A stretch of DNA of 64,000 bases. Origin: Longilinea arvoryzae (GTDB taxonomy: Bacteria; Chloroflexota; Anaerolineae; Anaerolineales; Anaerolineaceae). Where the stretch lies: contig NZ_DF967972.1 in NCBI RefSeq assembly GCF_001050235.1, positions 2,489,855 through 2,553,854 on the forward strand. The letters are read 5' to 3'. The position numbers and the translations under genes are program-made. Positions 18,701 through 26,203 of the stretch are shown here, one piece after another (the stretch's first letter is position 1; each line of letters opens with the position of its first letter). Under the pieces are notes generated by a model. It did not search any database and was not told where the DNA came from. It was given only the letters and a program-made list of their open reading frames with translations.

Positions 18701-18837
18701 TGGATGGCCTGAGGTGCAGAGCTTTCACTTGGAATGAGGATCAGCTTACGAACCTGACGTTCTGCTTCGATTTGAATCAGTTCGTCAACATCTTTGTCAA
18801 TATCCGCTAACTTGCCGCGAAAAAGAAAATCAGTCAT
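15709..18837 (-). CDS. glyA-gcvT: Fused serine hydroxymethyltransferase-aminomethyltransferase
   Basis: 1042 residues joining two enzymes of one-carbon metabolism. Residues ~1-455 are SHMT (PLP-lysine Lys265 in [23 protein letters not shown]), which interconverts serine and glycine with tetrahydrofolate. Residues ~636-1042 are GcvT ([44 protein letters not shown]), the glycine-cleavage aminomethyltransferase, which makes methylene-THF. Residues ~456-635 belong to neither core and resemble an extra beta-rich linker. No frameshift or internal stop separates the parts. AAGGAGAACGTCTC precedes the ATG. The fusion could channel methylene-THF from glycine cleavage to serine synthesis. gcvH and gcvP are not in the window. 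Confidence 0.9.
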   Translation of the reverse strand: [1042 protein letters not shown]

Positions 18838-18997
18838 GAGACGTTCTCCTTTTAAGGGTGAAAGTTGAGGAAAGCTGAGGTGAGATAGCCCCTGTTTTTA
18901 GGTTCTTTATTCTCCATTGGGCTGCGCTCACGGCAGCTCGTATTGTCTTTTTACCAATCTGACCCTAAATAAACACTCTATCCCAGTATACGAATTA

Positions 18998-19026
18998 ATT
19001 GTAGCCCGGGGACAATACAGGGTCAA
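18998..19026 (-). promoter_or_regulatory. Promoter of glyA-gcvT with long leader
   Basis: Read leftward: TTGACC (19026-19021), 17-nt spacer, TACAAT (19003-18998). The predicted transcript has a ~150-nt leader before the ATG at 18837, containing a small GCTGC/GCAGC hairpin (about 18930-18945). I do not recognise a known riboswitch class. The rest of 18838-19105 holds no gene. Confidence 0.65.
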
Positions 19027-19105
19027 GTGCCACAGCTAATTATCTGCATCTGACAAAAAACAGGCAGCCTTAAGATGAATGACTGAATTGCCCGGCAGGA
19101 TCCGT

Positions 19106-19933
19106 TCAGGTCAAATGGCGGTCGATCCAGGTGACCATTTCGTCCAGGATGATCTTCTGATCCGGTTCGTTGTGCAGTTCATGATACCAGCCGTCCAGCA
19201 TCTTGAACGTGATATCGCCCTTTGCCTGACTGGCGAACCGTTTTGACCCGTTGGGATCTGCCAGACGGTCCGCGCTGCCGTGCATGAGCAAAAGCGGGAG
19301 CGAGAATTCACTCGCGTGCTGGATGATCCACTCACCGTCCTGCAGGAGATCCAGGCCCAGGCGAGCGGAAATCATCCCGTGAACGAGCGGATCGGCTGCA
19401 TAAATCTGGGCGACTGATGGATCTCTGGAGAGTCCGGATTGGTCGAGATCGGTATTGACGCGGAAACTCGGGGCAATCACCGCCATGACGTGCGCCAGGA
19501 TAATCTTTGACTGCGGTTGGGGGGCTGGAATGAGTCCCGGGCTGGTGCAAATGACGCCATTCAACTGCGGGCGGCGTTTCAGCACATAATACAACACCAG
19601 GCTCCCTCCCAGGCTGTGACCGTAAAGGAAGATGGGTAGACCGGGATAACGCTGCCTGGTTTCTTCGAGCAGCCGGTCGATATCCTCCAGAATCTGATCA
19701 TATGAGCCATGCCCGCGCAGTCCGCCCGTCCGGCCGTGGCCGCGGTGATCCATGGAAACCACGCCGATGCCCTGTTTGTTGAAATAATCCGCGACGTGCC
19801 GGTATCTGCCGCTATGCTCTCCAATGCCGTGGACGAGTGCAACCCCCGCGCGGATGTTCCCATCCGGACGCCATTCTTGGGCGAAGAACTGTAAACCATC
19901 CTTGCTCTGCCATGAAAATTCCAAATGACTCAT
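19106..19933 (-). CDS. Alpha/beta hydrolase, monoacylglycerol lipase-like
   Basis: 275 residues from the ATG at 19933 (GGAG upstream); the longer open frame to 20080 runs into the divergent promoter region and is rejected. The serine-hydrolase fold is clear: VHGIGEHSGRY, MDHRGHGRTGG, nucleophile Ser106 in YGHSLGGS, LLLMHGSADRLADP and a final His in GWYHELHNEPD. This set of motifs (serine aminopeptidase S33/Hydrolase_4) is typical of monoacylglycerol lipases and lysophospholipases. No signal peptide. Substrate unproven. Confidence 0.85.
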   Translation of the reverse strand: MSHLEFSWQSKDGLQFFAQEWRPDGNIRAGVALVHGIGEHSGRYRHVADYFNKQGIGVVSMDHRGHGRTGGLRGHGSYDQILEDIDRLLEETRQRYPGLPIFLYGHSLGGSLVLYYVLKRRPQLNGVICTSPGLIPAPQPQSKIILAHVMAVIAPSFRVNTDLDQSGLSRDPSVAQIYAADPLVHGMISARLGLDLLQDGEWIIQHASEFSLPLLLMHGSADRLADPNGSKRFASQAKGDITFKMLDGWYHELHNEPDQKIILDEMVTWIDRHLT

Positions 19934-20093
19934 TTTCTTCTCCAGTTTCATCCAGTTGAGCACAGTGTATATCCGGACAAATAAATCCGCAAGCTGAAAA
20001 CGAATTTGAAAGACTATCCCGGCAACCGGATTCACAAAATTCCAAAATGGTACAATAACCGTATTCAAATTTAACTTCATTCAGGAGAAGAGC

Positions 20094-21203
20094 ATGGGAG
20101 ACGAACGGATCGCCAAGTTAGCTGATTTACTGGTGAATTATTCAGTTGCAGTCAAACCGGGGGATAAGGTTGCCATTCGTGGTTCCGTACTGGCGGAACC
20201 CCTCATGCGCGAAGTCTACAAGAAGGTCTTGCAGGCCGGCGGGTATCCTTTCATCATGGCAGCAATGCCCTGGGCGCAGGAAGAATTCTACCGCTATGCA
20301 TCCGATGAACAGCTTCAATACATTCACGAGCCATGGAAGCAGGTTGTCTCGACTTACGACGTGCTGATCAGCCTGATGGCATCGGCAAATACGCGCAACC
20401 TCAGCCGGGTGGATCCCGCCAAGATGGTTCTGGTGGATAAGGCCAACGACGAGATCATGAAGATCTACATGGAACGGGCCGCCAAAGGCGAACTGCGCTG
20501 GACCTTGACGTTGTTCCCGACCGAAGCCCACGCCATGGACGCCGAAATGAGCCTGACTGATTATGAGAATTTCGTCTATTCGGCCTGCATGCCGGACGCC
20601 GATGACCCGGTAAGCTACTGGAAGAAAGTCTCCGCCCGACAGCAGAAGGTTGTGGAGTGGTTGAAGGGCAAAAAACAGGTCCATGTGATCGGCAAGGAAA
20701 CCGATCTGCGCCTGAGCGTCGAAGGCCGCACGTTCATCAACTGCGATTGCAAGGAAAATGTGCCCGACGGCGAAATCTTCACCGGTCCGGTGGAAGACAG
20801 CCTGGAAGGACACGTTTATTTCTCCTACCCGACCATCTACGCCGGGCGCGAAGTCAACGGCGTGCGCCTGTGGTTCGAAAAAGGCCGCATTGTCAGAGCC
20901 ACGGCAGAGAAGAACGAAGAATTCTTGCTCCAGACTCTGGATACGGATGCGGGTTCGCGCTATGTGGGTGAGTTCGCAATCGGCACCAACGAAGGCATCA
21001 CCAGTTTCACGCGTGAAATCCTTTTCGACGAAAAAATCGGCGGCAGTTTTCACATGGCCATGGGAGCCGGTTACCCCGAGACCGGAAGCAAGAACACGTC
21101 TTCCATCCACTGGGATATGATCTGCGATCTGCGCGACGGCGGAGAAATCTGGGTGGACGGTGAACTGCTCTACAAGAACGGTAATTTCGTGCTGGATTTC
21201 TGA
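20094..21203 (+). CDS. M29-family metal-dependent aminopeptidase
   Basis: 369 residues, start ATG with AGGAGAAGAGC upstream. The C-terminal half has the M29 (AmpS/AmpT/PepS thermophilic aminopeptidase) features: IGTNEGITSFTREILFDEKI, GGSFHMAMGAGYPETG, SSIHWDMICDLR and GEIWVDGELLYKNG, supplying Glu, His and Asp ligands of the dinuclear cobalt/zinc site. It removes N-terminal residues from peptides in the cytosol. Followed at 18 nt by a membrane subtilase, so the two may form a proteolytic operon. Confidence 0.88.
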   Translation: MGDERIAKLADLLVNYSVAVKPGDKVAIRGSVLAEPLMREVYKKVLQAGGYPFIMAAMPWAQEEFYRYASDEQLQYIHEPWKQVVSTYDVLISLMASANTRNLSRVDPAKMVLVDKANDEIMKIYMERAAKGELRWTLTLFPTEAHAMDAEMSLTDYENFVYSACMPDADDPVSYWKKVSARQQKVVEWLKGKKQVHVIGKETDLRLSVEGRTFINCDCKENVPDGEIFTGPVEDSLEGHVYFSYPTIYAGREVNGVRLWFEKGRIVRATAEKNEEFLLQTLDTDAGSRYVGEFAIGTNEGITSFTREILFDEKIGGSFHMAMGAGYPETGSKNTSSIHWDMICDLRDGGEIWVDGELLYKNGNFVLDF

Positions 21204-21221
21204 TCCATAGGAACCAAACCC

Positions 21222-23663
21222 ATGGGAGAAATGCCTGTAACCGAAGGTCCGAAGCGCGTATTGGATCAAGACCAACAACGCCAGGGCTGCTGGGCCATCA
21301 TCCTGTTCATCCTGGCAACGGTCTGGCTGGCAGCCATGACGGTCATCGTTCAGTCGTCGGGGTGGTTGCTGGAGCAGACCCTTTTCGAGGGCTACCCGGC
21401 AACTGACAGCCGCTGGCAACTGCCGCTGATCTATGGCGTGTCGATATTGGTCCCCATGGCCTTTTTGGAGCGCAAGGCAACATCTCCGCGCAGCAAGCTG
21501 ATCTACCGCACCCTGAGCATGGCAGCCGTTTTTGCCATTCTGCAGTTTCCGGCGCGGTTGGTGGCGCTGACCGACGCGCAACTGGTGAACGTGCTGCAAA
21601 TTGCTGCCATGCTCCTTTATCTGGTTTTGATCAACCAGTGGTTGAAAAGGGTTTCTCCCGATTGGGTTCCGCCTTTCAGGAAAATGGATTGGCGCGGTCT
21701 GGGTCCGGCCGGCTTGATCGGATTGCTGGTTTCGATCCCCTGGCTCCTATGGGGCGCGCTGGGTTCGCCGCTGGATACCTTCCTGAATCTGGTGGTGGGG
21801 TTGTTATTCGGCGTTTCGGCGAGCTGGACCGTGGTGGGCGGCCTGTTGATCGCCACGCAGCGCGCCGATCGCGAGTACCGGCTGGCGGACATCTTGATCG
21901 ATGGTTTTGGGATGGCGCTGGCACTGGTCGTCATGGTAACCGGATTTGGCCAGACCGGCATGCAGTGGGTTTTACTTTATTGCCTGCCGGCCCTGGGCTT
22001 TACGACGGCCATGTTGAGTCAGGTCGGTAAAGAAGAGGCTAAGGGACTCAACTGGGCACCGGTGGCGGTGATGCTGGGTCTGGCGGCGGCCTGGCCTTTG
22101 ATGCTGACCGATCCGGATGAATTGGCCGTAATCGTCTCCGGCGGGGCGGGTGAACGAATCGCCTGGGTAACCCGGTCGGGTGGCGTTACCTTCGTAATCG
22201 AGGCGGCCCTATCCTTTGCATTTTATCCACTTCTGCGCTGGTTGACCCGCCGCGCGGCGCTGCCGCTGGCCGGGAAGCTGGCCGTCGCCGGGGTGGGGAT
22301 TGCTGCCGTTTGTACCTACTTCTTTTTTGGGGTGACCGGGTTCTACGGTGAGCGTTTGTTCGTGATCCTGAAAGATCAGGCCGACCTGACGCAAATCAAC
22401 CCCGATTTGGCGTGGCAGGAGCGCCGGACGCAGGTCTACCAGACGCTCGTCGCTCATACGGAAAAGGACCAAAACGGGATTCGAAATGTCCTGGATCGCT
22501 TTGGCGTCCGCTACACGTCGTTTTACCTGGTTAATGCGATCGAAGTCCAGGCTGGGCCGCTGGTGCGATTTTGGCTGAATTCCCGACCCGAAGTCGACCG
22601 AATCATCGACGATCCCATCCTGCGTCCTCTGCCGGTGTCTTCACCGGCGGTTGCGGGAATGCTCTCCGCTCCCACCGGACCGACCTGGAATGTGAGCCTG
22701 GTCCAGGCTGACAAAGTGTGGGATACGCTTGGCGTCACCGGAGAGGGTATTCTGGTGGGCGTATCCGACAGCGGGGTCCAGGGCGACCACCCGGCCATCC
22801 GGGATGCATACGCAGGAACCGTGGATGCCGGCATTCCAGCCTGGCTGGACCTGTGGAATCGCACGCCGACACCCACGGACATCAGCGGTCACGGTACGGC
22901 CGTCACCAGTGTGATCCTGGGCAAGAACACCGGGATCGCGCCGGGCGCAAAATGGATGGGCTGTGCAAATCTGGCGCGCAACCTGGGCAATCCGGCTTAT
23001 TATGTGGGCTGCATGCAGTTTTTGTTTGCGCCTTATCCGCCGGACGGCGATCCCTTGCGGGATGGTGAACCGGCCCAGGGCGCGCAGGTGCTGAACTATT
23101 CGTGGGGCTGCCCGGGCGTGGAAGGCTGCGATGCGGATGCGCTTCTCCCCGCGGTCAAGGCGATTCGCGCGGCGGGCATATTCCAGGCCGCGGCGGCCGG
23201 GAATATGGGTTCGGATTATTGTGGCTCGGTCAGCGATCCGCCAGCCATTTACGGGCAGGTATTTTCGGTCGGTTCAATCGATTCGAATGAAGACATGTCC
23301 AGCTTCAGCAGCATCGGTCCGGTGGTTTTGGATGGTAAACTGGAGACCAAGCCCGATCTTCTGGCTCCGGGGGAGAACGTCATCGCCGCCAATGCAGGCA
23401 GCAGTTATGAAGCCGTATCCGGAACCTCCTTCTCCAGCCCGCATGTGGCCGGCGTGGTGGCTTTGATGTGGTCAGCCAACCCGGCATTGATCGGGAACGT
23501 CGATTTGACCGAACAACTGCTCCGAAAATCCGCCAGCGCCTATTCGGGGCCGTTAACGAAATGTAACGCCGACTCGGGCAATCCGGAAAACGCGCCAACT
23601 TATGGTATCCTGAATGCCTATGCGGCAGTAAAATTAGCAGTAGAGGTAAACACCAACCCGTGA
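21222..23663 (+). CDS. Polytopic membrane protein fused to subtilisin-like protease
   Basis: 813 residues. Residues ~20-390 contain about eleven hydrophobic helices; residues ~490-813 are an S8 subtilase with full catalytic triad: Asp516 (GVSDSGVQGDH), His557 (DISGHGTAV) and Ser736 (GTSFSSPHVAG), plus the oxyanion Asn in AAAAGNMGS. Ordinary subtilases are secreted with a propeptide; here an integral membrane domain takes that place, tethering the protease on the outer face. Extra Cys pairs in the protease part (WGCPGVEGC, MGCANLA, VGCMQ, SDYCGS) suggest disulfides. Role unknown; the neighbouring aminopeptidase suggests peptide processing. Confidence 0.82.
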   Translation: MGEMPVTEGPKRVLDQDQQRQGCWAIILFILATVWLAAMTVIVQSSGWLLEQTLFEGYPATDSRWQLPLIYGVSILVPMAFLERKATSPRSKLIYRTLSMAAVFAILQFPARLVALTDAQLVNVLQIAAMLLYLVLINQWLKRVSPDWVPPFRKMDWRGLGPAGLIGLLVSIPWLLWGALGSPLDTFLNLVVGLLFGVSASWTVVGGLLIATQRADREYRLADILIDGFGMALALVVMVTGFGQTGMQWVLLYCLPALGFTTAMLSQVGKEEAKGLNWAPVAVMLGLAAAWPLMLTDPDELAVIVSGGAGERIAWVTRSGGVTFVIEAALSFAFYPLLRWLTRRAALPLAGKLAVAGVGIAAVCTYFFFGVTGFYGERLFVILKDQADLTQINPDLAWQERRTQVYQTLVAHTEKDQNGIRNVLDRFGVRYTSFYLVNAIEVQAGPLVRFWLNSRPEVDRIIDDPILRPLPVSSPAVAGMLSAPTGPTWNVSLVQADKVWDTLGVTGEGILVGVSDSGVQGDHPAIRDAYAGTVDAGIPAWLDLWNRTPTPTDISGHGTAVTSVILGKNTGIAPGAKWMGCANLARNLGNPAYYVGCMQFLFAPYPPDGDPLRDGEPAQGAQVLNYSWGCPGVEGCDADALLPAVKAIRAAGIFQAAAAGNMGSDYCGSVSDPPAIYGQVFSVGSIDSNEDMSSFSSIGPVVLDGKLETKPDLLAPGENVIAANAGSSYEAVSGTSFSSPHVAGVVALMWSANPALIGNVDLTEQLLRKSASAYSGPLTKCNADSGNPENAPTYGILNAYAAVKLAVEVNTNP

Positions 23664-23746
23664 CGGCCAAGCGGCGGCCCAATTTCTGCAACGATTCATC
23701 GACAACGGGGTTTTGATTATAGATCTCCATTCCCGAAGGGGTAACC

Positions 23747-24295
23747 GTGGCAGAATTCGATGAAGACACTGTGCTTACACGCGCAGTGGAGGGAGACAAG
23801 GAAGCTTTCAGCGCGCTTTACGAACGGTATGTCGGCCGTATTTACAACTACGTCCTGTACCGCACGGGCAGCCCAACCGACGCTGAAGATATTACCGCCC
23901 GTGTTTTTCAAAGAGCATTGAGGCACATCGATCATTACCATTTCCAGGGGGTGCCGTTTTCGGCCTGGCTTTACCGGATCGCGCACAACCTGGTTGCAAA
24001 CTGGCATCGCGACAACAGCCGCCGGCAGGAAGTGCCTTTGGAAGACCATATCCAATGGTTCGTCAGCGGGAATCACCCAGAGTCAGCCCTGGAAAACGGT
24101 CAGGAGATGGAAGGACTGCTTAAAGCGATTCGCACGCTTTCACCCGAGCGACAACATTTAATCGTGCTCAAATTCGTCGAACACCTCTCGAATGTCGATA
24201 TCGCGTTGATCATGGGAAAAAGCGAAGGCGCCATCAAGAGCCTTTACCATCGTACTCTTTTGGCATTGCGTGAAGTCCTGGAAGGCAAGGAGTAA
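23747..24295 (+). CDS. ECF-type RNA polymerase sigma factor
   Basis: 182 residues from a GTG start with GAAGGGG upstream. Region 2 (SALYERYVGRIYNYVLYRTG, DAEDITARVFQRAL, FSAWLYRIAHNLVANW) and region 4 (LSPERQHLIVLKFVEHLSN, GKSEGAIKSLYHRTLLAL) are complete, with no sigma region 3, so this is an extracytoplasmic-function sigma-70. It is followed at 4 nt by a DegV gene and then an 80-residue membrane protein, giving a three-gene operon. No zinc-binding anti-sigma is visible; the small membrane protein is the candidate partner. Confidence 0.88.
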   Translation: MAEFDEDTVLTRAVEGDKEAFSALYERYVGRIYNYVLYRTGSPTDAEDITARVFQRALRHIDHYHFQGVPFSAWLYRIAHNLVANWHRDNSRRQEVPLEDHIQWFVSGNHPESALENGQEMEGLLKAIRTLSPERQHLIVLKFVEHLSNVDIALIMGKSEGAIKSLYHRTLLALREVLEGKE

Positions 24296-24299
24296 ACCG

Positions 24300-25151
24300 A
24301 TGCTACGAATCGTGACCGATGGATCAGCGGATATACCTGCCGGTTGGCAGAAGGAATACCAGATCGATATCATGCCCCTGCGGGTTTGCTTTGGTGGAAA
24401 AATGTACACTCAGGGAGTCGATCTGACGGGCGACGATTTCTACCGTTTGATCGATGAGCGGCATGAAATCCCAAAAACATCGCTTCCGTCGCCGGATCAG
24501 GTGATCGATTTCTATCGTTCGGTTGCCAGACGCGGTGAAATGATCCTTTCGATCCATGTCGCCAGCAAACTATCCGGGACCTTCGATTCATTTCAACTCG
24601 CGGCGCGTGAACTGGTGAATGAATACAAGATCTACCTGATCGATTCGGGCGCTGGATCAGCCGGCCTGGCCTTCATGTGCCGCGAAGCGCGCCAGATGTG
24701 GCAATCCGGCCTGCCGATCGAGAAAATTCTCGCGCGCATGAACGCCGCACGCAATCGCCTGGCGATCTCCTTCACCGTGAACTCGCTAGAATTTGCACAC
24801 ATGAGCGGCCGGATCAACGCGTTACAGAATGCGGTTTCTTCATTATTAAATATCAAACCAATTATCGTGCTGCGGGACGGATTGTTGGAAATGACCGAAA
24901 AGGTACGCACCCGGCACCGCTCATTGGATCGCATCATCGAGGTCGTTCAGGAGCGCATCGGGCAGCAGATGGTGGATCTAGCGGTCGTACATGCAGCAGA
25001 CCCTGAAATGGCCAAAGAAATGCTCGAAAAAGCACGCCGGGCGTTCAACGTCCGCGATTTCATTCTGACCGATCTATCCCTCCCGGTGGCATGTCATCTG
25101 GGACCTGGCACGATCGGAATCGTAGCCTATCCGGTGGGTAAGGAGGAATAA
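24300..25151 (+). CDS. DegV-family fatty-acid-binding protein
   Basis: 283 residues from the ATG at 24300, with AAGGAG in the end of the sigma gene. It carries the DegV signature blocks: VTDGSADIP, MPLRVCFGGKMY, KTSLPSPDQVIDFY, SIHVASKLSGTFDS and IDSGAGSAG. Family members bind a fatty acid and, in Gram-positives, present it to fatty-acid kinase (FakB role). No FakA-like kinase gene is in the window. Co-transcription with an ECF sigma factor suggests a link to lipid or envelope stress, an inference from context. Confidence 0.88.
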   Translation: MLRIVTDGSADIPAGWQKEYQIDIMPLRVCFGGKMYTQGVDLTGDDFYRLIDERHEIPKTSLPSPDQVIDFYRSVARRGEMILSIHVASKLSGTFDSFQLAARELVNEYKIYLIDSGAGSAGLAFMCREARQMWQSGLPIEKILARMNAARNRLAISFTVNSLEFAHMSGRINALQNAVSSLLNIKPIIVLRDGLLEMTEKVRTRHRSLDRIIEVVQERIGQQMVDLAVVHAADPEMAKEMLEKARRAFNVRDFILTDLSLPVACHLGPGTIGIVAYPVGKEE

Positions 25152-25158
25152 CGGGGGT

Positions 25159-25401
25159 ATGGCAGTCAAAGAAACTTCTCAAATCGAAGATCTGGAAAAC
25201 CAGTTATTCGCGCGCCTGAAACCCATTCAGCCGCGAACCGAATTTGTCGATCACCTTAAATATCGATTGGAGAATCCGCCCAACATGGTGGTCGAAAGCC
25301 CGTCCTGGATCATCGGAGTGCTGATTCTGGCAGGCAGTCTGCTGGGAGGTTTTATTCTCTACGCGGTTCTGCGGAAAATCATCCGCTGGTTGAGCCGTTG
25401 A
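25159..25401 (+). CDS. Small single-pass membrane protein in sigma operon
   Basis: 80 residues: an acidic then basic cytosolic part (IEDLENQLFARLKPIQPRT, FVDHLKYRLENPP) followed by one membrane helix (~50-70) and a short basic tail. It is the third gene after the ECF sigma and DegV. It lacks the HXXXCXXC zinc motif of classical anti-sigma factors, but a soluble N-terminus plus one helix would fit a minimal membrane tether for the sigma factor. No homologue recognised. Confidence 0.65.
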   Translation: MAVKETSQIEDLENQLFARLKPIQPRTEFVDHLKYRLENPPNMVVESPSWIIGVLILAGSLLGGFILYAVLRKIIRWLSR

Positions 25402-25413
25402 GAGATTATTTGT

Positions 25414-25677
25414 CTAGTTGGATGCGGTCGGAAGGCCAAGCTTTTCAGCCAGTTGGCTGTTGCTTGGCTCGGTGAGCTGGCTGCCGTCGGGAAAAATGAG
25501 GGTTGGAACGCTGCGAAAGCCGTGGTTGACGCTTTCCACGAATTTTCCGGCTTCCGGGTCTTTATCGATATCGATCCAGCGGTAGGGGATATGATTTCGA
25601 TCCAAAAAGGCGCGCGTCCGAAGTGTACCGCCGCACCAGGTCGTGCCGTACAGGATTATTTCCGATTGATCGGTCAT
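25414..25677 (-). CDS. Glutaredoxin-like protein with single active-site Cys
   Basis: 87 residues with a thioredoxin fold of the glutaredoxin/mycoredoxin type: IILYGTTWCGGTLRTRAFLD, IPYRWIDIDKDPEAG, VPTLIFPDG. The active site is C-G-G-T, so only the nucleophilic Cys remains (residue ~14), implying monothiol chemistry. The cis-proline TVP/SVP block is intact (RSVPTL). Its start overlaps the preceding gene's stop by 4 nt (ATGA type), so both are translated together. Confidence 0.75.
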   Translation of the reverse strand: MTDQSEIILYGTTWCGGTLRTRAFLDRNHIPYRWIDIDKDPEAGKFVESVNHGFRSVPTLIFPDGSQLTEPSNSQLAEKLGLPTASN

Positions 25678-26018
25678 GATGGCTTATTATTCTCCAGGAT
25701 GGAATCGATGAGGATTTTCGCCTCGGCTAATAAATCGACCGGGATGGGAAGCTGGTAATCGGGGTTTACCCGGGTGAGCAAGTGCGCGCAAATGGTGCGT
25801 AATTCCGGCGAGAGTTCCGGCTGTTCCTGGTAGGTCTGGATCAAATCCACGACGCTCAGGCTGGCCGAGTCGGAACGCGGGGCGAAATAAGCCCGCAGGG
25901 CAATTCCGACCGCCCGACGTGCGCAGACGCGCGCCCTGGCTTCCAGACCCATCGAACGAGCCTGATGACCCATGGCGAGTTCGCGCGTGATTTGTTCCTG
26001 ATTTTCCAAACTAATCAT
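25674..26018 (-). CDS. Helical hypothetical protein
   Basis: 114 residues from the ATG at 26018 (two in-frame upstream codons extend it slightly). It appears all-alpha (QEQITRELAMGHQARSMGL, ARARVCARRAVGIALRAYF) and vaguely recalls HEPN or four-helix nucleotidyltransferase-partner proteins, but I cannot assign a family. It is coupled to the glutaredoxin-like gene by a 4-nt overlap. Confidence 0.6.
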   Translation of the reverse strand: MISLENQEQITRELAMGHQARSMGLEARARVCARRAVGIALRAYFAPRSDSASLSVVDLIQTYQEQPELSPELRTICAHLLTRVNPDYQLPIPVDLLAEAKILIDSILENNKPS

Positions 26019-26203
26019 GGTCCCATTGTAAAGCAAATTGGTCCGGCGGACCAGAAAAATCCATACCGGGATTCAGGACATAAACGCGGTGCAGAAAATT
26101 GACAATCATTTGAGTTCAGGTATGATTAATTTAAGGATCCATTGAAACCTTTTACCTTGCAGGAGACTCCCGGATTCGTTTATAAGTGGCGGCAGGAGTT
26201 CCG

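Noticed and set aside
18841..18990. Glycine or THF riboswitch before glyA-gcvT
   Set aside because: I could not find the conserved cores of either class; only a small hairpin is evident, so it is listed as a leader, not a riboswitch.
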